Below are positions 28,161 to 37,364 of a stretch of DNA of 64,000 bases, one piece after another. Position numbers and translations under genes: made by a program. Below the pieces are notes generated by a model. That model did no database searches. It had not been told where the DNA came from and was given only the letters and a program-made list of their open reading frames with translations. Each line of letters opens with the position of its first letter. Position 1 is the first letter of the stretch. Origin of the DNA: WHSW01 sp963828755 (GTDB lineage: Bacteria; Actinomycetota; Thermoleophilia; Solirubrobacterales; 70-9); the NCBI GenBank assembly GCA_963828755.1, contig CAWHFY010000012.1:50064-114063 (forward strand), written 5' to 3'.

Positions 28161-29111
28161 ATGGTGGCGCGAGGCGTTCCAATCCGCGGCCTGATCATCT
28201 TCGCCCTGACCGCGGCGCTGATCGCGACCGGGTCGGCGGCGGGCGACGATCGCGCCGACCGCGACCCGGCGGCGCACGCGCCGAGCCCCGCCTTCGCGCA
28301 CGCCCTCTCGCGGGTCGTCTCGGTGCGCGTCCACCACACCCGGATCTCGACCGTCCGCAACACCAACGCGCGCCGGATCGGACGCTCGCTTGCGAGCCTG
28401 CATCCGACCTGGGTGACCGGGACGCTGCGCTACGCCCGCAACCAGTACCCGACCCACGACGAGGCCCGGGCCTGGCGAGAGATTCGCCGGATCGTCCAGG
28501 GCGCCAACCCCACTGCCCAGTTCGACATCGTCCTGAACGCCCTCCAGTACCGGACCCCCGCCGCGGTCCGGCTGACGATGCGCCGGCTGCGCACGAAGCT
28601 CGGCAACGAGGGTTGGTTCTTCGACTTCTTCTCAACCGCGTTCCACAGGCACCCGCGGATGATCCGCGCGGCGATCAAGTCGGCGCACAAGCACGGGGAA
28701 TGGGTCGGCGGAAACGTCTTCGGGATCGCGAAGCGGCGGTCGCTGCCCGCGCGCGCCGACTTCTACTCGGTCCAGGACTCCGTCTTTCACCTCAACCTGC
28801 CCGCCGTCCGCCGACTCGCCAAGCGCAAGGCGATCCTCTACCACCTGCAGAACGACCCGGCCCGGTCGCGAAGCGGCGGCTGTCGCTTCATCAAGAAGTT
28901 CGGCAGTCGCCGGCGCCGGGCGCTGATCCGCCGACGGGCCGCGCAGCAGAAGCGGTACGGGTTCCGCGTCTCCTACCCGGTGCTGTTCCCCGAGTGCTTC
29001 CACGGGCGCCCCAACGAGCCGGGCCACTTCCTCTCGTCATACAACGCCTTCCGCGATCCGCCGGTCGCCCGCGCGATCGCCGAGCTGCTCGACCGCTACC
29101 AGTTCGGCTGA
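28161..29111 (+). CDS. Secreted protein of unknown function
   Basis: A 316-residue protein, ATG 28161, with a signal peptide (LIIFALTAALIATGSAAG). The mature part is rich in Arg and His and alternates helices and strands: LRYARNQYPTHDEARAWREI, FDFFSTAFHRHPRMIRAAI, WVGGNVFGIAKRR and FRVSYPVLFPECFHGRPNEPG. The succession resembles a TIM-barrel-like extracellular enzyme, but I recognise no family and can name no catalytic residues. It follows the M1 peptidase by 4 bases, so the two secreted proteins are probably made together. Confidence 0.6.
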   Translation: MVARGVPIRGLIIFALTAALIATGSAAGDDRADRDPAAHAPSPAFAHALSRVVSVRVHHTRISTVRNTNARRIGRSLASLHPTWVTGTLRYARNQYPTHDEARAWREIRRIVQGANPTAQFDIVLNALQYRTPAAVRLTMRRLRTKLGNEGWFFDFFSTAFHRHPRMIRAAIKSAHKHGEWVGGNVFGIAKRRSLPARADFYSVQDSVFHLNLPAVRRLAKRKAILYHLQNDPARSRSGGCRFIKKFGSRRRRALIRRRAAQQKRYGFRVSYPVLFPECFHGRPNEPGHFLSSYNAFRDPPVARAIAELLDRYQFG

Positions 29112-29214
29112 GCACGGAGCGCGGCGCGCGCGCAAGGCGGAGCCCATGCGGCTGTCCGAAGCCGCCTGAACGAAGCGCGGCGGTAGCCTTCACGGTTGAT
29201 CGCCTGTGGAATCG

Positions 29215-31380
29215 ATGGAGACTGAGATCGCGCGCTCCGACGCCTTGACCGAGGATCGGGTGCGCGGACTCGTCAACTCCGGCCCCGACCTCGAGGACTC
29301 GGGCCTCTACTTCAACCGCGAGCTGTCCTGGCTCGCCTTCAACGACCGCGTCCTGCAGCTCGCCGAGGACCCCTCGGTCCCGCTGCTCGAGCGGGTCAAG
29401 TTCGCGGCGATCTGGGAGTCCAACCTCGACGAGGAGTTCATGGTCCGGGTCGCCAACCTCCAGGACCTGGTCGAATCCGGGGCCACGGCGAAGGCCGCCG
29501 ATGCGATGGCCCCCGCCGACGTCCTCGAGGCGGTCCGCGAGCGGGTCCTCGACCAGCGCCTGAGGGCCGGAAGGACGGTGGAACGCGATTTGCGCCCAGC
29601 GCTCGCCGAACACGGCATCCGGATCATCACGCCAGACCAGGCGTCGGCCGAGGAGCGCCGCGAGCTCGCACAGCTGTTCGAGCGCCAGGTGTTCCCGGTG
29701 CTCACGCCGCTGGTGATCGGGCGCGGCCGGCCGTTTCCCTACATCTCCAACCTCTCGCTGTCGCTCGCCGTCGTGCTCCGTGATCCCGAGAAGGACAACG
29801 AGATCCTCGCCCGGGTGAAGGTGCCGAAGGAGCTGCTGCGCCGCTTCATCATCGTCGGCGGCGACAAGAAGACCCTGGTCCCGCTCGACGCGCTGATCGC
29901 CGACAACCTCCAGTCGCTGTTCCCCGGCATGGAGGTGCTCGACCACTCGCTGTTCCGGGTCACCCGCGACACCGACTACGACGTCTCAGATCAGGCCGAC
30001 GACCTCCTGCAGGCGGTCGAGGAGGAGCTTCGCCGCCGGCGCTTCGGCGAGGTGGTGCGGCTCGAGATCGACGCCGACATGAGCGAGCGCCTGCGCGACC
30101 AGCTGATGGTCGCGCTCGGGGCCTCCGACGACGAGGTCTACGAGGTCGAGGGCCTACTCGACCTCGGCGATCTGTGGGACGTGGTCGGGCTTCCCGGCCA
30201 CGACGACCTGCGCGACCCGCCGCACACCCCGGTGACCCCGCCGCGCCTGCTGCTCGGCCAGGAGGGGAAGGAGAGCGACCTGTTCGCCGCGATCCGCAGC
30301 GGCGACATCCTCGTCCACCACCCCTATGACTCGTTCACGACCACGGTCGAACGCTTCGTCAAGCAGGCGGTCTCCGACCCCGACGTGCTCGCGATCAAGC
30401 AGACCGTGTACCGGACGAGCGCCGACTCGCCCCTGGTCCCGGGGCTGATCGAGGCCGCTGAGCGCGGCAAGCAGGCGGTCTGCATGGTGGAGCTCAAGGC
30501 GCGCTTCGACGAGAGCGCCAACATCCGCTGGGCGAAGAAGCTCGAGCAGGCCGGCGTCCACGTCGTCTACGGGATCCCGGCGCTGAAGACGCACGTCAAG
30601 TGCGTGCTCGTCGTCCGGCGCGAGGGCGAAGGCGTGCGCCACTACGTCCACATCGGGACCGGCAACTACAACCCGAAGACGGCGCGCATCTACACCGACC
30701 TGGGCCTGTTCACCTGCGACCCCGAGATCGGCGCCGACATCGCGGAGATGTTCAACTCGCTGACCGGCTACGCCCGCCCCCGCAGCTACCGCGAGGTGCT
30801 GGTCGCCCCGTTCAACCTGCAGAAGGGCATCCTCGCCGAGATCGAGAAGACGATCGAGTCCCACTCGGCGGCGACCCCCGGCCGGATCCGCCTGAAGATG
30901 AACTCCATCCTCGACGCGCCGGCGATCCGGGCGCTCTACCGCGCCTCGCAGGCCGGGGTCGAGGTCGACATCAACGTCCGGGGGATCTGCGCGCTGCGCC
31001 CCGGCCTGGCGGGCATCTCCGAGAACATCGTCGTGCGCTCGGTCGTCGGGCGCTTCCTCGAGCACTCGCGGATCTACTCGTTCGAGCGCCACGGCGAGCC
31101 GGCCAGCATGTACATCGGTTCAGCTGATCTGATGCCGCGCAACCTCTACAACCGGGTCGAGCTGGTCGCGCCGATCTTCGACGACAAGGCGAGGGCCGAG
31201 CTGACCGACGTTCTCGACCGCTCGATCGCCGACAACACCAACTCCTGGGAGCTCGGACCGGACGGCGTTTGGACGCGCCGCAAGCCAAGCGGTCATCCGA
31301 GATCCGTCCAGCGTGAGCTGATCGAACGCCACACCGAGCGTGCAGCGTCGGGTGCAGCGGTGGAGTCCCCCGTCGTCTAG
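29215..31380 (+). CDS. ppk1: Polyphosphate kinase PPK1
   Basis: Complete 721-residue PPK1, which reversibly polymerises the ATP gamma-phosphate into polyphosphate. The N-terminal domain has YFNRELSWLAFNDRVLQLA and IWESNLDEEFMVRVANL; the head domain has PFPYISNLSLSLAVVL. The catalytic phospholipase-D-like halves show DILVHHPYDSF, KQTVYRTSADSPLV, KARFDESANIRWAKKLEQAG, THVKCVLVVRRE with the phospho-acceptor His, and YVHIGTGNYNP. The C terminus has YIGSADLMPRNLYNRVE. ATG 29215 is preferred to GTG 29206. The 100 bases before it hold no gene. Confidence 0.95.
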   Translation: METEIARSDALTEDRVRGLVNSGPDLEDSGLYFNRELSWLAFNDRVLQLAEDPSVPLLERVKFAAIWESNLDEEFMVRVANLQDLVESGATAKAADAMAPADVLEAVRERVLDQRLRAGRTVERDLRPALAEHGIRIITPDQASAEERRELAQLFERQVFPVLTPLVIGRGRPFPYISNLSLSLAVVLRDPEKDNEILARVKVPKELLRRFIIVGGDKKTLVPLDALIADNLQSLFPGMEVLDHSLFRVTRDTDYDVSDQADDLLQAVEEELRRRRFGEVVRLEIDADMSERLRDQLMVALGASDDEVYEVEGLLDLGDLWDVVGLPGHDDLRDPPHTPVTPPRLLLGQEGKESDLFAAIRSGDILVHHPYDSFTTTVERFVKQAVSDPDVLAIKQTVYRTSADSPLVPGLIEAAERGKQAVCMVELKARFDESANIRWAKKLEQAGVHVVYGIPALKTHVKCVLVVRREGEGVRHYVHIGTGNYNPKTARIYTDLGLFTCDPEIGADIAEMFNSLTGYARPRSYREVLVAPFNLQKGILAEIEKTIESHSAATPGRIRLKMNSILDAPAIRALYRASQAGVEVDINVRGICALRPGLAGISENIVVRSVVGRFLEHSRIYSFERHGEPASMYIGSADLMPRNLYNRVELVAPIFDDKARAELTDVLDRSIADNTNSWELGPDGVWTRRKPSGHPRSVQRELIERHTERAASGAAVESPVV

Positions 31381-31408
31381 CCGCCTGGCACGCGACACTC
31401 GTAGGGCG

Positions 31409-32807
31409 ATGTTCGAGCGCCACGACGCACACGGGTACTGGCTCGCCGAGGCCGGGCAGCGCGAGGCCGCGCCCGCGCTCGAGTCTGAGCGCACCGCCGA
31501 CGTGGTCATCGTCGGCGGCGGCTACACCGGGCTGTGGACCGCCTGGCACGTCAAGCAGTTGCACCCGGAGGCCGAGGTCGCGGTGATCGAGGCCGACGGC
31601 TGCGGCGAGGGGCCGTCGGGCCGCAACGGCGGCTTCGTCAACGCGCTCTGGTTCAGCCTCCCGAACCTGCGCGGGCGCTTCGGCGACACGGCCGCGGTCG
31701 CGGTGGCCCGAGCGGCGCAGCACTCGGTGACCGAGATCGGCAGCTTCTGCCGCGAGCAGGGGGTCGACGCCTGGTACCGGCCCGCCGGCTATCTGCAGGT
31801 TTCGACCGCGCCGGCCTGGGACGGCGCCTGGGATGCGGCCCTGCAGGCCTGCAGGGCGGTCGGCGAGCCGGAGGCCTGCGTCGAGCTCGACGCGGCCGAG
31901 GTCCAGCGCCGCTGCGCATCGCCGATCTTCCGCGACGCCGCGTTCTATGCCGGCGCGGCGACCGTGCAGCCGGCCCGCCTCGCCCAGGGGCTGGCGCGCC
32001 GCGTGCGCGAGCGCGGCGTCCAGGTGTTCGAGCGGACCAAGGTCACCTCGGTGCATCGCCATGGCGGCGACGTGGTCGCCGAGTCCAAGCGCGGGCGGGT
32101 GCGCGCGAAGGCCGCGGTGCTCGCGACCGGTGGAGCGCTCGCCCACCTGCCGGGCATGCACCACCGGATGACCGTGACCTCGAGCCACATCGTGATCACC
32201 GAGCCGGTGCCCGAGCTGCTCGAGCAGATCGGCTGGACCGGGGGCGAGTGCATCACCGACTCGCGGGCGATGATCCACTACTTCCGCACCACTCCCGACG
32301 GACGGATCGCGTTCGGCTGGGGCGGGGGCCGGATCGCCTTCGGGGCGCGGATGCACGGCCACGCCGAGCGCGACCCGGTGGTCGTCGGCGAGGTCCGACG
32401 CCACCTCGTCCGCTTCTTCCCCGGGCTCGAGGGCAAGCGGATCGAGCACGCGTGGGGCGGGCCGATCGATGTCTCGCCGACCCACCTGCCGGTGATCTCG
32501 GAGCTCGAGCCCGGGATCCACTGCGCCTACGGCTACACGGGCCACGGGGTCGGGCCGTCGCACATGCTCGGCCGCTCGCTCGCCTCGCTGGCGCTCGAGC
32601 GCCACGACGAGGCGAGCCGGCTCGCGTTCGTCAACCCGCCGCCGCAGCAGGTGCCGCCGGAGCCGTTTCGCTTCGTCGGCGGCAACGTGATCCGGCGCGC
32701 GATCCTGCGCCAGGAGGCGGCGCTCGAGCGCGGCCGGCGCCCCGGCCCGGTGACCCGGGCGGTCGCCGCGGATCCCGGAGCGCATGGGAATCCACATCGG
32801 GCGCTGA
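31409..32807 (+). CDS. FAD-dependent amine oxidoreductase, PuuB-like (frameshifted at the C terminus)
   Basis: DAO-fold flavoprotein of about 465 residues. The FAD motif is VVIVGGGYTGLWTAWHV at about residue 31, with SGRNGGFVNAL, the region of gamma-glutamylputrescine oxidase and related amine oxidases. Near the end YGYTGHGVGPSHMLGRSLA contacts flavin. The frame runs on to 32857, but one extra base near 32770 would restore the usual ending IPERMGIHIGR and a stop at 32807. A polyamine-derived or N-methyl amine substrate is plausible given the polyamine cluster 8 kb away; this is inference. Confidence 0.82.
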
Positions 32808-32974
32808 GCCTGCGTTCGCTCGTCGCTGCCGCGCGGCGTGCGCATTTCGCTCGTTGACGATTCCTTCACAGGACACGTCGACCGGGCCCTTACGGTGGCG
32901 CGCAGCGTCGTTCTTGGCAACCTCCTCTCGTTGAGACGGCGCGGATTTGGGGGGACGTACTCATCCACGCGAAC

Positions 32975-33000
32975 GCGCCCCGGCCGGCTGGCCGGGGCGC
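32975..33000. terminator. Perfect 11-bp hairpin, bidirectional terminator candidate
   Basis: GCGCCCCGGCC and GGCCGGGGCGC pair perfectly around the loop GGCT. It lies between the convergent amine oxidoreductase and the small secreted protein gene, with no long T-run on either side. The rest of 32808-33024 shows no gene. Confidence 0.7.
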
Positions 33001-33024
33001 TTCACGCGGCGTGGGCTCTGTGGG

Positions 33025-33405
33025 CTAGCGGCTGATCGTCGCCGAGGTCGCGGCCTTGCAGTAGCCGGGGACCTTGGCGGCCTTGGCGTAGAACTTGCCC
33101 GACTTGTAGCCGGAGTTGCCGATCGACCACATCGCGTCGGGGCCGTTGGGCGCGGCGATGTCGGAGCCGATCTTTTGGTCGACGTGGGGGTCCTGGACCG
33201 AGCCGAGCTGCTTGAACACGGTCACCTTGCGGTCGTTCTCGCAGTGGCTTTCGTCCTTGGAGTGCACGTAGCCGTAGTAGTCGCCGTTGGTGCCGAGGAT
33301 CGAGACGGTCGACTTCGCGGTCGAGGCGTCGGCGGCGCCGGCGAAGGCGGCGACCGAGACGGCGACGGTGGCGAGGGCGGCGGTGATTCGGGTCTTGCGA
33401 AGCAT
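33025..33405 (-). CDS. Small secreted protein of unknown function
   Basis: A 126-residue exported protein. The ATG at 33405 is preceded by AAGGAG, which decides the start. A signal peptide ends near AGAADAS. The mature domain contains two cysteines and the pattern VSILGTNGDYYGYVHSKDES, followed by VTVFKQLGSVQDPHVDQKIG and KSGKFYAKAAKVPGYCKAAT. Similar short secreted proteins occur in many actinobacteria, where they look like Cys-bridged beta domains; no function is known to me. It ends at the strong hairpin at 32975. Confidence 0.72.
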   Translation of the reverse strand: MLRKTRITAALATVAVSVAAFAGAADASTAKSTVSILGTNGDYYGYVHSKDESHCENDRKVTVFKQLGSVQDPHVDQKIGSDIAAPNGPDAMWSIGNSGYKSGKFYAKAAKVPGYCKAATSATISR

Positions 33406-33583
33406 CTGAGTGGTCTCCTTGGGTGCGGGGTTTGACTTGCAGCTCGATATTCGCCCGCACCTCGCCCCGCTCCCAGGGGCCCTAGGGGTGGACCGGGCCA
33501 CCCCCCTGAACGACTCCCGCCACGTCCTCGGCTTCGCGTCGGGGCGTGCGGGGGGACGCCGGGTCGCCTCCTACGATTGCCCG

Positions 33584-34661
33584 GTGTCTGAGCGCCGGAC
33601 GATCGCCCACCTCGACATGGACGCCTTCTACGTCGCGGTCGAGCTCCTGCGGCGCCCGGAGCTGCGTGGCAAGCCGGTGATCGTCGCCGGCAGCGGGCCG
33701 CGCGCCGTGGTCACGACGGCGAGCTACGAGGCGCGCCCGTACGGGGTCGGGTCGGCGATTCCGGTCGCGCACGCGAAGCGTCGCTGCCGCGACCTGGTCC
33801 ACCTGCCCGTCGACATGGCGCACTACCGCGAGCGCTCGCGCGAGGTCATGGCGATCGTCGCCGAGCTTGGCGTCCCGACCCAGCCGGTCTCGCTCGACGA
33901 GACCTACATCGACCTCTCCTCGGTGCCCGATCCGGTCGCGCGGATGAGCTGGGCTGGTGCGCACGATCCGCGAGCGGCTCGAGCTCGACGCGTCGGTCGG
34001 GATGGGCCCGAACCGGCTCGTGGCGAAGGTCGCCTCGGACGCCGAGAAGCCGCGCGGGTTCGTCGTCCTCACCCGCGAGCAGGCGGCGGCGCGCTTCGCC
34101 TCCGAGCCGCCGCGGCTGCTACCGGGGGTCGGTCCGAAGACCGCCGAGCGCCTGGAGCAGCTCGGCGTGCGGACGATCGGCGATCTCCAGGCCTGCCCGC
34201 CCGACGAGCTGGTGCGCCAGTTCGGCAACAGCCACGGCCGCGCCCTGCACGAGCGCTCGCACTTCCGCGACGACTCCGCCGTCGCCCGGAGCGAGGCGAA
34301 GTCGCGCTCGGTCGAGACCACCTTCGACTTCGACATCTCCGCGCTCGACGAGCTGATCGAGGTCCTCGACCGCCAGTCGTGCCGCCTCGCGGCCGAGCTC
34401 CGCGAGCGCCGGCTCAGCGGCCGCACGATCGGGATCAAGGTCCGTCTCGACGACTGGACCACGGTCACCCGCGTGCACACGATCGAGGCGCCGACCAACG
34501 ACGCCGAGGTGATCGCCGCAACCGCGCGCTCGCTGCTGCGCGCCTACGCGCCGCCGCGCCCGGTGCGCCTGATCGGCGTGCGGGTAGCCGCCTTCGGCGA
34601 GCGCGAGCGCCCCGCCGACGCGGCGCCCGGCGAGCTGCTTTCGCTGCTGCCCGCCGCCTGA
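33584..34661 (+). CDS. dinB: Y-family DNA polymerase IV (frameshifted)
   Basis: Error-prone translesion polymerase, about 358 residues, GTG 33584. Catalytic palm motifs are intact: IAHLDMDAFYVAVE (first metal Asp) and PVSLDETYIDLS (S-L-D-E). RPYGVGSAIPVAHAKRRC is the fingers region and LPGVGPKTAERLEQLGVRTIGDL the thumb helix-hairpin-helix. One extra base near 33956, after ARMSWA, breaks the frame before VRTIRERLELDASVG. The little-finger domain runs to the stop, without a clear clamp-binding QLxLF tail; the end reads ERPADAAPGELLSLLPAA. Confidence 0.88.
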
Positions 34662-34759
34662 GCGCGCTCCAACGACCACTTCTGGTCCTAGGGGAAGGAA
34701 TCCGCTTCGGGCGAGAAGCAGGAGCGGTTTGGAGGTCGCTCCCGGGGTAGACAGGGGCC

Positions 34760-34867
34760 ATCTTCGTTTTCTTCTCCAACCGCCTCGGCTGCCTTGGATC
34801 ACTCCTGCTCTCGGCCGCCGTCACGCTCATTCTGCTGCTCGTTCTCGGCGTCCTCAACCACGGTTGA
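34760..34867 (+). CDS. Tiny predicted membrane protein (35 aa)
   Basis: A 35-codon frame with the composition of a single-span membrane protein: IFVFFSNRLGCLGSLLLSA, then a Leu/Val-rich helix and the end LGVLNHG. A stop codon lies just before, and no ATG, GTG or TTG is available, so the start would be ATC 34760 after AGGGGCC, or the true start is hidden by a base error. The motif FFSNRLGCLGS looks protein-like rather than random, and I have an impression of similar actinobacterial peptides. Treat as tentative. Confidence 0.45.
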   Translation: MFVFFSNRLGCLGSLLLSAAVTLILLLVLGVLNHG

Positions 34868-34904
34868 GTCACCCCGCCGCCCGCGCCGGGTGCCGCCCCG
34901 CCGC

Positions 34905-35111
34905 TCAGACGAGCGCGAACAGGACGATGTAGAAGACCAGCCCGAACGCGGACACGCCGCCGACGATCCAGGCCGAGCGCTCGTCGCCACGCTGGGCGAA
35001 CAGCAGCGCCCCGACCAGCCCGGCGATCGGCAACAGAAAGCCCCCGATGGCGCCGGCGATCACGTAGTTGCGGTACTTGCGCTCGTCAAGCGGCGTCTGC
35101 TCGGCGGCCAT
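34905..35111 (-). CDS. Small two-helix membrane protein
   Basis: A 68-residue protein starting MAAEQTPLDERKYRNY, with two hydrophobic helices (VIAGAIGGFLLPIAGLVGALLFA and AWIVGGVSAFGLVFYIVLFAL) joined by a charged loop, QRGDERS. Both ends are predicted cytoplasmic. No family name recognised. It follows the aldo/keto reductase on the same strand by 11 bases. Confidence 0.65.
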   Translation of the reverse strand: MAAEQTPLDERKYRNYVIAGAIGGFLLPIAGLVGALLFAQRGDERSAWIVGGVSAFGLVFYIVLFALV

Positions 35112-35122
35112 CGGCGCAGAGC

Positions 35123-35887
35123 CTACGCGGCGAGCCGCTCGAACTGCTCGTCGGTGAGCTCGACCTCGAGCGCTCCGAGGTTCTCGCGCAGGTGCTCGAT
35201 CGAGAGCGTTCCGGGGATCGGCAGCATCGCCGACGAGCGCTTCAGCAGCCAGGCGAGCTTGACCTGTTGCGGGGTCGCCCCGGTGGCCGCGGCGACCTCG
35301 TCGACCGCCTTCGAGTCGCCGCCGCGCAGCGGGAAGAACGGGACGAAGGCGATCTCGTTGCGCTCGCAGTGGTCGAGCACCTCGTCGTGGTGGCGCGCGC
35401 CGAGGTTGTACTCGTTCTGGACCGCGGCGATCGGGACGACGAGCTTCGCCAGCTCGAGCTCCTCGATCGACACCTCGGAGACGCCGACGTGCGTGATCCG
35501 GCCGGCGGCGTGAAACTCGGCGATCACCGAGACCATCGCCTCGACCGAGTACTCTGGGTCGATGCGGTGCAGGTAGTAGAGCTCGATCGTCTCGGTGCGC
35601 AGGCGTTCGAAGCTCTCCTCGATCTGCGCCCGCAGGCCGTCGGGCCCGGTGCCGCGGTTGTAGCCGCCCTTGGTCGCCACCGTGAGCCCCGGCGGCAACG
35701 GCGCCAGCGCCGCGCCGATCGTCCGCTCGCTCTCGCCGCTTGCGTACAGGTGGGCGGTATCGATGAAGTCGATCCCGGCGGCGACCGCCTGCTCGAGGAA
35801 GGCGCGGTTGGCCGGCGTGTCGGTGAGCCGGTTGGTGCCGAGGCCGATCCGGCTGCGGCGCTGCTCGAGGAGCGGGTTCACCGACAT
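35123..35887 (-). CDS. Aldo/keto reductase
   Basis: NADPH-dependent TIM-barrel oxidoreductase of 254 residues. The catalytic tetrad is recognisable: Asp and Tyr in GIDFIDTAHLYASGESE, Lys in TVATKGGY and His in LYYLHRIDPE. The C-terminal cofactor strand is MLPIPGTLSIEHLRENLGAL. Its length is slightly short for the family but no block is missing. It would reduce an aldehyde or ketone. It lies directly downstream of two aldehyde dehydrogenase genes on the same strand, so the three may handle related aldehydes. Confidence 0.88.
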   Translation of the reverse strand: MSVNPLLEQRRSRIGLGTNRLTDTPANRAFLEQAVAAGIDFIDTAHLYASGESERTIGAALAPLPPGLTVATKGGYNRGTGPDGLRAQIEESFERLRTETIELYYLHRIDPEYSVEAMVSVIAEFHAAGRITHVGVSEVSIEELELAKLVVPIAAVQNEYNLGARHHDEVLDHCERNEIAFVPFFPLRGGDSKAVDEVAAATGATPQQVKLAWLLKRSSAMLPIPGTLSIEHLRENLGALEVELTDEQFERLAA

Positions 35888-35899
35888 GAGGTTAGGCGG

Positions 35900-37364
35900 T
35901 CACCAGCGCGAGGTGACCACCTTCTTGCGGGTGTAGAAATCGACCGCGTCGTTGCCGTTCGCGTGCAGGTCGCCGTCGATCGAGTCCTTCCAGCCGGAGA
36001 ACGGGAACCACGCGACCGGCGCGGCGACGCCGACGTTGACGCCGAGCATCCCGGCCTCGGCGCCCCAGCGGTAGGCGCGCGCGGCGCCGCCCGAGGTCGT
36101 GAAGATCGACCCGGCGTTGCCGTAGCGCGAGCCGTTCGAGAACTCGAGCGCCGCGTCGAGGTCGTCGACGCGGACGACCGCGAGCAGCGGCCCGAACAAT
36201 TCCTCGCGTGCGAGGTCGGACTCCGGGTCGGCGGCGGCGACGATCGATGGCCCGATCAGGGTCCCGCCGGGCCCGGCGTCGCGGCGCCCGTCGAGGATCA
36301 CCTCGTCGTCGCCGGCGGCCGACGACTCGATCGCGGCGGCGATCCGGTCGCGGGCCTCGGGCCCGACCAGCGGGCAGACCTCGACGCCCTCCTGGTCGCC
36401 AGGCCCGACGCCGAGGTCGGCCGCGGCGGCGGTCAGCGCCTCGAGGTTGCGGTCCTGCTCTGAGCGGGTGCCGACCAGAACCGCGACCGAGCCGGCGAGG
36501 CAGCGCTGGCCACCGGCGCCGAACGCCGACGACATGATCGCCGGGACGGTCACGTCGGAGGTCAGCATCGGGCATCACGATCAGCGAGTTCTTGGCTCCC
36601 CCGAGCGCCTGGAAGCGCTTGCCGTTGGCCGACGAGCGCTCGGCGATGTAGCGGGCCGTCGACGCCTGACCGACGAACGAGATCGCGTCGATCCGCGGGT
36701 GGTCGAGCAGCCCGTTGACCGCGTCGCGAGCGCCGTGGACGAGGTTGAGGACCCCGGCGGGGATCTCGTCGATCGAGTCGATCACTTCGAAGATGCGCTC
36801 GGCCGGCCGGGGGTCGCGCTCCGATGGCTTGAGGATGAACGTGTTGCCGCATGCGATCGCGTAGGGCAGGAACCAGAGCGGGATCATCGCCGGGAAGTTG
36901 AACGGGGTGATCGCCGCGACCACGCCGACCGGCTGGCGGACGAGCTCGACGTCGACGCCGCCGGCGACGCCCTCGAGGTTCTCGCCCTTGAGCAGGTGGG
37001 GGATCCCGCAGGCGGCCTCGCACGACTCGATCCCGCGCAGGACCTCGCCGCGGGCGTCGGCGAGCGTCTTGCCCATGTCCTCGGTGACCAGCTGTGCGAT
37101 CTCATCCTGGTGCTCCCACAGCGCTGCGCGCAGAGCCATCACGGCGCGGGCGCGCTTTTGTGGCGCAACCGCTCGCCATGCCGGCTGCGCCTCGGCCGCC
37201 GCGCGCGCCGCGGCGTCGATGTCGGCGGCGCCGGAGAGCGGGACCAGCGCCGTCAGCTCACCGGTCGCCGGGTTGCGGTCCTCGAGTGTGCCGTCGGCGG
37301 CCGCCTCGACCCAGCCGCCACCGATGTAGTTGCGCAGCGTGCGTGTCGCGGTTTCAGTCTCCAT
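35900..37364 (-). CDS. mmsA: Methylmalonate-semialdehyde dehydrogenase, CoA-acylating (frameshifted)
   Basis: ALDH-superfamily enzyme of about 487 residues that converts (methyl)malonate semialdehyde to propionyl- or acetyl-CoA. MmsA marks are ITPFNFPAMIPLWFLPYAIA, ERDPRPAERIFEV and the ending WKDSIDGDLHANGNDAVDFY followed by TRKKVVTSRW. The catalytic Cys is in FGAGGQRCLAGSVA. An extra base near 36570 breaks the frame after VMPDADL. ATG 37364 lies inside the end of the upstream dehydrogenase gene (11-base overlap). It could serve valine, beta-alanine or inositol breakdown. Confidence 0.87.
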
